Positions 35,554 to 43,357 of a stretch of DNA of 64,000 nucleotides are shown piece after piece. This DNA comes from JBBATK01 sp044224515 (GTDB lineage Bacteria; Bacteroidota; Ignavibacteria; Kapaibacteriales; NICIL-2). The translations under genes and the position numbers were made by a program. Under the pieces are notes generated by a model that was not told the DNA's origin, made no database searches, and worked only from the letters and a program-made list of their open reading frames with translations. The stretch is taken from assembly GCA_044224515.1 (NCBI GenBank), contig JBGAKH010000006.1, forward strand, positions 124,001 to 188,000. Direction: 5' to 3'. Position 1 is the first letter of the stretch, and every line of letters starts with the position of its first letter.

Positions 35554-36765
35554 CTAGCGAACGATCATAATCTTACCCATGTACCGAGTGTTGTTGTACG
35601 TAACCAGATAGGTGTACACGCCAATGGGTAGTGCGCTTAAATCCATCGGAATATTATACGAGCCAACGGATAAGGCCGGTTGTGTTTCACTTAGTAGCTC
35701 AACACCGTTCAGATCATGAATGCTCATGCGTACGCCGCCCGGTTCCGCAAGCGTAAATCCGAATGTTGCATAGCTCGACACCGGATTGGGTTTCATTACG
35801 AAGTTAATGAGCTCCGAAGGAGTGCTGACATCTGCAAGCGTAGACGATGCAATGTGCAAGCTGCGCCATGGAGACCACGTACCTTCACCGGTCTCATTAC
35901 TGGCACTGACTCTCCAGAAAACCAAGCCTTCGCCCGGTATTGTTGTTGTCAGTTTGTTCCCAACAAGATCACGTAGATCTAAGATAAACTTGTCAAAAGT
36001 CGAGTTGTCGGAAATCTGAACATGGTAGTTTTTGGCGCCGTCTATTGCTTGCCATTCGAATGTCTGTACCGGACCGGTACTAAATGCTTCATGCTCCGGT
36101 AGGTTTAGTGCCGGTGAGTATGGTGCATGACCGGTTGTAAAACTTGAAACCTCGCTCCAATCGGTTTGCGCTTCGTCTATGTGCGGTCGGACGTGCCAGT
36201 AGTATGTCAATGTAGGACTCAACAGCGAGGTGATAATCTGGGTTGACTGAACGTTGCGCGCGCTGAACGCGATGCTTGCAAACTGAGTTGTAGGAGATAC
36301 TTCAACGTCGTATCCGTAGACATCTTCCATCGCTCGCCACTGAAGTGTTGGTCGTGTGCGTTGGTTTGTCGCACCGTTTAGTGGAGACAAAGGACGTGGT
36401 GATGTTGCAGGACCTTCGACCGTAGTAAACTGAATGGGATTGCTCCAAGCTCCGTATTCACCCGATCCAAAAGCTCTCACGCGCACGAAATAGGTCGTAC
36501 TGTAATCCAAACCGGAAAGCATGATCAAAGCCTTTGAGTTGTCCGCTTTGTAGGTTGTGCTGATGATGTATGAACTGAAATTCTGAAACTCAGAAACCTG
36601 TACGGTATACACCACTTTCGCTTCCGATGTCCAGCTAATCATTGGGTACAGTGAGACATCACTGCTGTTGTTTACAGGTAGAATGATTGAGGGTGTCTGC
36701 CATTGTTGAGCACTGAGTGCAGTACTCAAAAGAAGAAAACAGGCGAGCAGACTATTTCGTAACAT
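35554..36765 (-). CDS. Secreted fibronectin-III protein with T9SS sorting domain
   Basis: A 403-residue exported protein of unknown role. A signal peptide (MLRNSLLACFLLLSTALSA) precedes at least three fibronectin type III-like repeats. Their strand motifs recur: TTYFVRVRAFGSGEYGAWS, LTYYWHVRPH and VFWRVSASNETGEGTWS. The last 80 residues are a type A T9SS sorting domain, with KPNPVSSYATFGFTL, VRMSIHDLNGVELL and ALPIGVYTYLVT ending YMGKIMIV. This targets proteins across the outer membrane in Bacteroidota. The start at 36765 is supported by GGGAG seven bases upstream; a TTG four codons earlier is less likely. Probably a surface adhesin or scaffold. Confidence 0.85.
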   Translation of the reverse strand: MLRNSLLACFLLLSTALSAQQWQTPSIILPVNNSSDVSLYPMISWTSEAKVVYTVQVSEFQNFSSYIISTTYKADNSKALIMLSGLDYSTTYFVRVRAFGSGEYGAWSNPIQFTTVEGPATSPRPLSPLNGATNQRTRPTLQWRAMEDVYGYDVEVSPTTQFASIAFSARNVQSTQIITSLLSPTLTYYWHVRPHIDEAQTDWSEVSSFTTGHAPYSPALNLPEHEAFSTGPVQTFEWQAIDGAKNYHVQISDNSTFDKFILDLRDLVGNKLTTTIPGEGLVFWRVSASNETGEGTWSPWRSLHIASSTLADVSTPSELINFVMKPNPVSSYATFGFTLAEPGGVRMSIHDLNGVELLSETQPALSVGSYNIPMDLSALPIGVYTYLVTYNNTRYMGKIMIVR

Positions 36766-37001
36766 ACGTACTCCCAATAGGTTGTGGTGATTCGGGAGTC
36801 ATCCATGAGAAGGAAGCACAGCTTCCGCGCAGTCCTTGCGAGGTTTTACGTAGTGGTTTTCGACCGTTTCTCTGAAAAATGAAGCTTTGAGCTCAACTTT
36901 TTTTGTTTTTTTTCGGTAGAACTACGGACAACTGCCAAAACCTCAAAAAGTGTCCGAATTCGCGTAATTTGAGTCCCTCAGTCTTTCAGAAATGTATACT
37001 C

Positions 37002-37799
37002 ATGGCAAAATCGAACTCGAATTCTTCTCGCCCGACTCCACTCAAAGCTCCGGCGGCTCGAAAAATCACTGCAAAGGCCCTTGTGAAGACAGAAAGCATG
37101 CCAGTCGATCTTAAGAAAAAGTCGAATTCAGACTCACAACGTAAATCTGCATCAGAAATACATCAGTTGCGAGACAAGCAGGGTCGCATTGTGGCAATAC
37201 TTGAGGAGTTGGAGAAGGTGTATGTCGATAGTTTCGAAGGACTTGACTACTCAAATCCTCTGCAGCTTCTGGTTGCGACGATATTGTCCGCCCAAAGTAC
37301 AGACAAGCTTGTGAACACTGTAACTCCGGCTTTGTTTAAAAAGTATCGGGGAGCTGAGGATTATACTCGTGTGCCCGTCGAAGAGCTTGAGCAAGACATT
37401 CGAAGTACCGGTTACTATCGTTCCAAAGCCAAACACATTCAAGGTTGTTGTGCTATGCTTATCGACAAGTATGGGGGGCAAGTTCCGGATACCATGGAAG
37501 AGCTAATACAGCTTCCGGGCGTAGGGCGTAAAACAGCGAACTGTGTGTTAAGTCAGTGCTTCGGTCAACAAGGTCTCACTGTTGACACCCATGTAAACCG
37601 AATTGCAAATCTGTTGGGTTTGGTGGAGTCAACCGACCCGGTCAAAATCGAGTATGCACTCATGGAAATCGTCCCACACCAACGCTGGAATCGCTTTAAC
37701 GAACTTATCATCACCCACGGACGCAAAACCTGTATAGCGCGACGTCCTCAGTGTGGCATATGCGTTATCGTGGACCTGTGTCCTTCTCGACAAGCCTAG
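37002..37799 (+). CDS. nth: Endonuclease III
   Basis: DNA glycosylase/AP lyase removing oxidised pyrimidines. The 265-residue protein has a basic, low-complexity N-terminal tail of about 55 residues not seen in E. coli Nth (211). The helix-hairpin-helix GPD core follows: LPGVGRKTAN with catalytic Lys177 and TVDTHVNRIANLLG with Asp195. The 4Fe-4S motif has the exact C-x6-C-x2-C-x5-C spacing (Cys244, 251, 254, 260). The ATG at 37002 is chosen. The frame extends upstream to 36903 without conserved residues, and even a start near residue 55 would leave a complete enzyme. Confidence 0.93.
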   Translation: MAKSNSNSSRPTPLKAPAARKITAKALVKTESMPVDLKKKSNSDSQRKSASEIHQLRDKQGRIVAILEELEKVYVDSFEGLDYSNPLQLLVATILSAQSTDKLVNTVTPALFKKYRGAEDYTRVPVEELEQDIRSTGYYRSKAKHIQGCCAMLIDKYGGQVPDTMEELIQLPGVGRKTANCVLSQCFGQQGLTVDTHVNRIANLLGLVESTDPVKIEYALMEIVPHQRWNRFNELIITHGRKTCIARRPQCGICVIVDLCPSRQA

Positions 37800-37857
37800 A
37801 ATCCACCAACAAAGTAATTCGAGGAAACGGATGTCGTTATTCCGCACACGACGAAAC

Positions 37858-39264
37858 TTAGACTTTCGCTTCCATCCACATCTTCGAGCGTACGGCGTAG
37901 AGAGCGATCATCGCAAAGAGGGCGTAGCCGCCTGCTCCTCCAACCCAAATACCTATTTGGTTCCATCCGCTGTACTGGCTAAGGACGTACACCAGTGGAA
38001 GTTGCAGCAGTAGAATCGAACCCGCCACAATTGCAAGGCTGGCATAGGCTGCGCCGGAACCACTAATTACGCGTGCAGAGACAATTCCCACCGCAAAGAA
38101 GAAGTATCCAAAAACCGAGACATGTAAGTACTTCTGAACCTCGGCAATAACGATCGGATCATTGCTATAGATTCCCGCGAAGAGACCACCCATGGTATAA
38201 GCCAGAATGCCGAACACAACGATGACGATTGACAGTATCTGAATACCTGCTTTGTGGTAACCAAGTACACGCTCAAACTTCCCGGCGCCAAGATTTTGTC
38301 CGGTTGCAACTTCTATTGCAATGCCCACAGAAAACACAAACATGAAGACGACAAAGTCAACACTTATGCCCAGGGTATAGGCTGCCATCACAGACGTGCC
38401 AAAGGCTGCAACCAACTTGTAAATCGAGATACGCGTTAAGCTCACAGCAAGCATCTGAACAGAAGAGGGGAAACCCAAACTCACGATGCGGCGAATGATT
38501 CCAAAGTCGAAAGAAAAGCCATCCAAGCGCAAATGAATTCCTGCTTTTCCTCGGAGCAACAGAACGACATTGATGACAGCCCCTATTATCTGAGCAACCG
38601 CCGTTGCTAGGCCTGCACCATACATGCCTTTGTTGAAGACAAAAATGAAAATCGGTGCAAGAATGGCATTGATAACAGTGGTTGAGACCAGGATGACCAT
38701 GGGATATACCACATTGCCGGTGCTGCGAACAATAGCATTTATCTGGAAGGTAAGGAGATTGCCACTGAAGCCGAGAAAGATTGCTGTTAAGTACTGTTGT
38801 GCATACAGCGCTACGGTTGGTGAAGCGCCAAAGCGAGCAAGAACGTAAGGTAAGGCCATCTGCAGCAAGACACTGAGGATAACCGTGGCCGTCAACATAA
38901 ATACTATCGCTTGTGTAGCGGTGCGATCAGCGCCTTCGCTGTCGCGTTCACCAAATCGTCTTGCAACGATCACGCCGGTTCCCATGCAAAAGCCTGAGCC
39001 TAGAGTAAAGACTAAAAACCCGATTTGCTCACCCAAACCAATAGCTGCAATGGCGTCGGTACCCATATGCGAGATGAACCAACGATCGATCAGCGAATAC
39101 ACCATATTCACCAAGAAGCTGAAGGTCATTGGTATTGCAAACTTCGTAAGCGACGGGATGAAGGGAGTGTTCAGGAGGTCAACATGTCCACGGCGTACAG
39201 GCGGTGGAGAGCTAGGTTGTTCAGTTTGTTGTGCGGGTTGTGACGTAGCGCTTGAATCGCTCAT
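37858..39264 (-). CDS. MATE-family efflux transporter
   Basis: Multidrug or metabolite exporter driven by a sodium or proton gradient. About 468 residues with twelve hydrophobic segments in two similar halves. Typical starts of the halves are FAIPMTFSFLVNMVYSLIDRWF with the GTDAIAAIGLGEQIG loop, and SLGFPSSVQMLAVSLTRISIYKLV. GFSGNLLTFQINAIVRSTGN matches the helix 5-6 region. The start at 39264 (MSDSS) is chosen because the 36 residues before it look unconserved; a GAGGAA box lies 13 bases upstream. Substrates cannot be inferred. It diverges from a glycosyltransferase gene, with 111 bases between starts, so a role in exporting a lipid-linked product is conceivable but unproven. Confidence 0.88.
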   Translation of the reverse strand: MSDSSATSQPAQQTEQPSSPPPVRRGHVDLLNTPFIPSLTKFAIPMTFSFLVNMVYSLIDRWFISHMGTDAIAAIGLGEQIGFLVFTLGSGFCMGTGVIVARRFGERDSEGADRTATQAIVFMLTATVILSVLLQMALPYVLARFGASPTVALYAQQYLTAIFLGFSGNLLTFQINAIVRSTGNVVYPMVILVSTTVINAILAPIFIFVFNKGMYGAGLATAVAQIIGAVINVVLLLRGKAGIHLRLDGFSFDFGIIRRIVSLGFPSSVQMLAVSLTRISIYKLVAAFGTSVMAAYTLGISVDFVVFMFVFSVGIAIEVATGQNLGAGKFERVLGYHKAGIQILSIVIVVFGILAYTMGGLFAGIYSNDPIVIAEVQKYLHVSVFGYFFFAVGIVSARVISGSGAAYASLAIVAGSILLLQLPLVYVLSQYSGWNQIGIWVGGAGGYALFAMIALYAVRSKMWMEAKV

Positions 39265-39375
39265 AGACGAGATACCGTTCCTCAAATGTTTAGAAATATA
39301 CGGGAAGTCGGCTGCTTGAAAAAATTTCAGAAAGGCAAGCCGTATCGTAGTTTGCAGGCTGTCAGGATACACTTC

Positions 39376-40482
39376 ATGGTCGAGACACTCTATCTAACAT
39401 CCATACTGAGCTACACAGCCCGTTCATTGTACTTCGTACTTGGAGCTGCGCGCGAGCGCGCAATCGTTCCACATACGGCAGAGTATGAACCACTTGTAAG
39501 TATAGTTGTTCCTGCACGTAATGAAGAGCAAAATATTGTGCGGTGTATAGAATCCATCGCCGCCGTCGACTACCCGCTAAGCAAACTTGAGCTCATTGTC
39601 GTCGATGATCGTTCGACCGATGCGACTTCGAATATCCTCTCCTTTCAGCAACAACGCTTCTCGCAGCTCCGCGTCATCAGCATTCAAGAAGACGGAGAAA
39701 AAAATCTACGAGGTAAAGCCGGTGCATTGGAGTGTGGAATCCGAGCAGCAAGGGGTGAGATCATTCTCATGACAGATGCGGATTGTGTGGTGTCGCATGA
39801 ATGGGTACGATCTCATATTCGCGTGTATGCCGATCCATCTGTCGGCATTGTCGGCGCCTATACACACATCGATGGCTCCGGACTTTTTGCGCGTCTGCAA
39901 GCTGTTGAATGGACCAGTACTCACACAATGGCTAGCGCTGCCGTACACTTCAAGCAGTACCTTGGTTGCTATGGTAACAACCTCTCTGTACGACGTAGCG
40001 CATATGATTCCGTAGGTGGTTATGCGGCAATACCCTTCTCTGTTACCGAGGACTTGGCACTGCTTCAAGCAATCACTGAAGCCGGCTTTCATGCCCGCTA
40101 TATCTGTTCGAGCGAGTCCGGAGTGTCGACACTAGCGCTAAACACTCTGGCAGAATACCTATCTCAACACAAGCGGTGGGCTATCGGCGCGAGAAAGCTA
40201 GGGATCAGAGCTTTTCTCTTCGCACTTAGTTCGGCCATATTGTGGGCCGGTTTGGTTGCTGCCTTTATACAGCACGATTGGCTTTGGTTAATGGCTATCA
40301 TCGGTACAAGAGTCCTGGATGACTTAGCCATCAATGCGCCGGTTTTCCGGATTTTTAAACGTGAATACCTCCACCTGTATACGGTACCCGCGGTGCTGTT
40401 CTTCAGTTTGTTGGAACTGGTTCTGCCCTTCATGCTCATGAACGGAAGAACCACATGGAAAGGACAGACGTTTAAAGCCTGA
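39376..40482 (+). CDS. Membrane family 2 glycosyltransferase
   Basis: Processive-type glycosyltransferase of about 368 residues. One helix (LYLTSILSYTARSLYFVL) precedes the GT-A domain. The domain shows SIVVPARNEEQNIVRCIESI, VVDDRSTDAT, the DxD metal site in MTDADCVV, VTEDLALL and the acceptor motif QHKRW. QxxRW is typical of cellulose synthase-like enzymes. Two or three C-terminal membrane segments follow. It is similar in layout to ceramide or hopanoid glucosyltransferases and poly-GlcNAc synthases, so the product is open. The ATG at 39376 is preferred to an upstream start at 39286 because the first helix begins there. Confidence 0.86.
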   Translation: MVETLYLTSILSYTARSLYFVLGAARERAIVPHTAEYEPLVSIVVPARNEEQNIVRCIESIAAVDYPLSKLELIVVDDRSTDATSNILSFQQQRFSQLRVISIQEDGEKNLRGKAGALECGIRAARGEIILMTDADCVVSHEWVRSHIRVYADPSVGIVGAYTHIDGSGLFARLQAVEWTSTHTMASAAVHFKQYLGCYGNNLSVRRSAYDSVGGYAAIPFSVTEDLALLQAITEAGFHARYICSSESGVSTLALNTLAEYLSQHKRWAIGARKLGIRAFLFALSSAILWAGLVAAFIQHDWLWLMAIIGTRVLDDLAINAPVFRIFKREYLHLYTVPAVLFFSLLELVLPFMLMNGRTTWKGQTFKA

Positions 40483-40502
40483 TCAAGCCTACCCGCAATT
40501 AA

Positions 40503-40692
40503 ATGCAACTGCTTTTGACAAAGAGTCAAAGTCGTTTCAATGGTGAAGGTAGTTGCATAAACACCAAGGTCTCAAGCACTACGTTTAGTTTCGTAACTCC
40601 TACGAGCAGTTTCAAGGCTATTCGCCTTCCCGCAAGGTCTGTTAGACCTTTCATCGGCCTCTCTTACTGTCGATGTGGGTAATAAAACCCAC
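40503..40692. ncRNA. Candidate structured RNA with five or more hairpins
   Basis: Within 190 bases there are six helices. ATGCAACT/AGTTGCAT (40503-40510, 40551-40558) encloses TTTGAC/GTCAAA. They are followed by TCGTA/TACGA (40591-40605), AAGGC/GCCTT (40614-40628), AAGGTCT/AGACCTT (40634-40650) and GTGGGT/ACCCAC (40675-40692). A second copy of AAGGTCT at 40565-40571 could pair alternatively with AGACCTT. The strand is unknown because the stems are symmetric. It does not match tmRNA, RNase P, SRP or 6S RNA features I can recall. Confidence 0.4.
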
Positions 40693-40706
40693 GTGCCTGC
40701 TACTCA

Positions 40707-40994
40707 TCAATCCTTCAAACTTTTTAACCATGCAAAGAGCGTGGAGCCGCTTTGAGCTAAAATGCCGTCCGGCATAGCCCAGGTATGTACGATCAAAAGA
40801 AACGCCTTAGGTGAACACTCCAAGCTGCGAAGTGCTTTGGTAAGGAGTGACATGGGAGACTTGGTAATCGCACACATGCCATTGAATTGCAGTAAAACGA
40901 AAAATCGTTCACTAATCCGGTTGTTAGCCTCTAAGAGCTGCGATACAGTTACCCGCACCCCTGCGAGGAACTTCCTGATGCAAGACATCTGCAC
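40707..40994 (-). CDS. Uncertain small protein, perhaps remnant of a STAS-like domain
   Basis: A 95-residue open frame from a GTG start. The middle (MCAITKSPMSLLTKAL) and the end (STLFAWLKSLKD) faintly recall the last part of small STAS/SEC14-type single-domain proteins common in FCB genomes. The N-terminal strand and helix expected there are missing, and an in-frame TAG lies shortly upstream. No ribosome site precedes the GTG. It may be a decayed gene or a chance frame. A plus-strand frame at 40762-41040 overlaps it and looks worse. Confidence 0.2.
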   Translation of the reverse strand: MQMSCIRKFLAGVRVTVSQLLEANNRISERFFVLLQFNGMCAITKSPMSLLTKALRSLECSPKAFLLIVHTWAMPDGILAQSGSTLFAWLKSLKD

Positions 40995-41264
40995 GAAATC
41001 AATCGCAAAGTCGCCACGGACGACGACACCGATCAGCTAGACTTTGACGGACAGTTTCGATGTAGTAAGTTGACAGGTGCGAGCGATTCAGGTCAATTCT
41101 ATTGCAATGGACCCGCTTAACTATTCGAATCGTACTTGGTAGCTCCCGGTAGAGTATTGCGAAGCTTGGACTTCGTAGGGTTGGTTAGAAAATCACACGT
41201 TTACTGACGTAGGGATGCGAGTATAGCCAAGGACTTCACACGTTTTAGACAGAAGGGGATTAAG

Positions 41265-42515
41265 GTGTCAGAAAAAACAACGAGTTCAGCATCACAGATT
41301 TCACGCTATCATCTATTGGTATTTGCAGGCTGTTGGCTTGGTGGGATGTTCGACGGAATGGACTCAACATTTATGTCGGCCGTCCAGCCCAAGGCCGTTG
41401 AGGAGTTGCTTCGCGGCACCGTTGGACTTGACCCAAAACAGATTGCTTCGTTTATCAACGCTGCGTTCTTGTTTGGCTGGATGGGTGGAGGAATTCTTTT
41501 CGGAATGATTGGAGATACATTGGGACGTGTGCGCTCAATGCTCTTCTCTATTCTGATCTATGCAGTCTTTACGGGTCTTGCAGGCTTCTCTCAAGAATGG
41601 TGGCATCTGGCCTTGTTTAGATTTTTAACCGGCTTGGGTATTGGAGGAGAGCTTGTCAGTATTACGACCTTCATGTCGGAAGTATGGGTTGAGCGTTCTC
41701 GCGCATTGGCAATAGGAGTCTTGATTACTTCCTATCAAGCCGGAGTACTTATCGCAGGACTTGTTACACGTGAGATGGAGTACTGGCGACATGTCTTTTT
41801 CATTGGTGCCATACCCGCTGTGCTCACTATCTTTCTTAGAATGTCGTTGCGTGAATCCGAGAAGTGGAGAGAATCGCGACAACAAAGTCATGAAAATCTC
41901 TCTCTCTTATCCGAAGTACTAAGTCCGGCCCATCGACGAAGGGCTCTCATCGGAGCTCTGGCATTCGGCGGGTTGCTTATCGGATATTGGGCTTCACTTT
42001 CGTGGATTCCGCAGTGGATACAGTCGTTTTTCCCGCCGGAGTACAAAGGAAATGTTGAGCGAGGGAATGCTCTCTTCTTTCAAGGTCTCGCTGCCGTGGC
42101 TGGCTGCGCAAGTGCCGGTTGGTTAAGTAATGCACTTGGTAGGAGGCTCACTATTATCATAAGCTATTCTGGTTGTTTTTTAGCCTCGGCCCTGCTGTTC
42201 TTGCAGAATCAAAATTTCTCTACGACCATCTACTGGCACGTAGCCTTACTGGGCTATTTCATTGGACTGGCTCAGGCAATTATGTACATCTATCTTCCTG
42301 AACTCTTTCCAACACGTATCCGGGCCACCGCCGTCGGTTTCGGATTAAATGCCGGGCGCTTTGCAACTGCAGTAAGCGTATTGTTTGTGGGTGTTATCGT
42401 CAACTACTTCGGTGGGTACGGAATGGCCGCCTTCTTCTTCGCGGGTTCGTATCTCATCGCGGTCATCGCCGCATTTTTTGGTCCCGAGACCCGTGGACTC
42501 GGACTACCGGAATAA
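41265..42515 (+). CDS. MFS transporter (sugar/aromatic-acid porter type)
   Basis: Twelve-helix secondary transporter of 416 residues. The cytoplasmic loop motif between helices 2 and 3 is GGGILFGMIGDTLGRVRSM, and helix 4-5 has FLTGLGIGGELVSI. The second half has SNALGRRLTI and, near the C-terminus, YLPELFPTRIRATAVGFGLNAGR. This PELFPTRIRATAVG motif is typical of the metabolite:H+ symporter (sialate, shikimate, 4-hydroxybenzoate, sugar) group. The substrate is unknown. The GTG start is supported by AAGGGG eight bases upstream. A compact hairpin separates it from the converging lipoprotein gene. Confidence 0.88.
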   Translation: MSEKTTSSASQISRYHLLVFAGCWLGGMFDGMDSTFMSAVQPKAVEELLRGTVGLDPKQIASFINAAFLFGWMGGGILFGMIGDTLGRVRSMLFSILIYAVFTGLAGFSQEWWHLALFRFLTGLGIGGELVSITTFMSEVWVERSRALAIGVLITSYQAGVLIAGLVTREMEYWRHVFFIGAIPAVLTIFLRMSLRESEKWRESRQQSHENLSLLSEVLSPAHRRRALIGALAFGGLLIGYWASLSWIPQWIQSFFPPEYKGNVERGNALFFQGLAAVAGCASAGWLSNALGRRLTIIISYSGCFLASALLFLQNQNFSTTIYWHVALLGYFIGLAQAIMYIYLPELFPTRIRATAVGFGLNAGRFATAVSVLFVGVIVNYFGGYGMAAFFFAGSYLIAVIAAFFGPETRGLGLPE

Positions 42516-42518
42516 CAA

Positions 42519-42540
42519 GCGTCACGTAGTGACGCCCTTT
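42519..42540. terminator. Compact hairpin between convergent genes
   Basis: GCGTCAC and GTGACGC pair around GTA, exactly filling the 23-base gap between the MFS and lipoprotein stops, and are followed by CCTTT on the plus strand. Confidence 0.65.
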
Positions 42541-43018
42541 ATCGTCCGGCATCTTCTGCCGAGTCGCGCTTTGGATTGTGCTCTTTAAGGTAAAGCATAC
42601 TCCGCTCGTAGAATTCGCGCACGACAATGGGCGCTAACGTGTCTCCCGGAGACCAGTGAATGCGATGGCGCACGCTATCGCGACGTAAATCAACGAAGTA
42701 GTTCGTGCTTCCTCCACCGCTATAGCTTAAGCCATTAAACTTCATACGGTCAAGCTCTTCATAAAATCGTCCGGTTGTTGAGCGGTCCATGCTAAAAAGC
42801 ATTTTGACGAGTGGGTTGTCTTGACGGCCCTGAATACTTCGTACGATCCCGTTCGACTCTATGCGAAAGCCTTTCACTTGCCCGCTATATCCACCCGATG
42901 TGCCCAACTCAATTACATATCCTTGATAGCGTTTGAGGACCTCTTCCGTTGTTGAGCATGAGTTGAAGCTCAGCATGCAGAAGGTGAAAACACTAGATAT
43001 TTTTAGGAGATGTCGCAT
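42539..43018 (-). CDS. Putative lipoprotein of unknown function
   Basis: A 159-residue exported protein. The hydrophobic leader (LLKISSVFTFCMLSF) ends in NSCST, where Cys21 could be the lipidated cysteine, although NSC is not the textbook lipobox. The mature part has several beta strands, including RYQGYVIELGTSGGYSGQVKGFRIESNGIV, FVDLRRDSVRHRIHW and FYERSMLYLKEH. Similar layouts occur in small Bacteroidota lipoproteins, but I cannot name a family. It converges with the MFS gene. Confidence 0.6.
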   Translation of the reverse strand: MRHLLKISSVFTFCMLSFNSCSTTEEVLKRYQGYVIELGTSGGYSGQVKGFRIESNGIVRSIQGRQDNPLVKMLFSMDRSTTGRFYEELDRMKFNGLSYSGGGSTNYFVDLRRDSVRHRIHWSPGDTLAPIVVREFYERSMLYLKEHNPKRDSAEDAGR

Positions 43019-43357
43019 ACTTCGAAAGCACGAGTTAAGGTAGAGCCGAACATGATATCTGTTATGTCGTAAAGTTATCGTCGCGGACGCTCAATACTTT
43101 TGAATATGAACAAATTCGGTTTTTCGTCAGAAGGTTCTGTCGGACATTGCTCCGGTCCGAATACTACTGCTTCCCAAACCTAATGCTATTGAGCACCTGG
43201 CCAACGTTTGGCTCGGATACCAATGTTCATTGAACAAACAATGCAATCGACCATCGTATAATAGAAAAAGGTCAACAGCTCTGCTGTTGACCTTTTTCCG
43301 AACTAATGCAATGAACCAAAATTATGTAGAGCACGAACGTTTACGTCGAAAACGCAC
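43019..43357. other. 339-base intergenic region
   Basis: Contains the lpd terminator (43265-43297) and a small dyad TGTTCA-T-TGAACA (43224-43236), whose half-sites equal those of the palindrome at 87-102. No gene seen. Confidence 0.5.
43265..43297 (-). terminator. Terminator of the lipoamide dehydrogenase gene
   Basis: Perfect 15-bp stem AAAAAGGTCAACAGC with GCTGTTGACCTTTTT around TCT. On the minus strand it ends in five T. About 60 bases beyond the lpd stop. Confidence 0.85.

Larger units (their letters stand above)
40483..41264. other. 782-base region without a clear gene
   Basis: The left part (40500-40695) is packed with hairpins. The middle holds an uncertain minus-strand frame (40707-40994). 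The right part (41041-41240) shows nothing beyond the AGAAGGGG ribosome site of the MFS gene. Confidence 0.6.

Noticed and set aside
40762..41040. 92-residue plus-strand frame
   Set aside because: Low-complexity Ser/Thr/Arg composition with no ribosome site; it overlaps an equally doubtful minus-strand frame.
43230..43262. TTGAAC and TATAAT as a plus-strand promoter
   Set aside because: The spacing is 21 bases and a terminator hairpin follows at once, with no plus-strand gene downstream.
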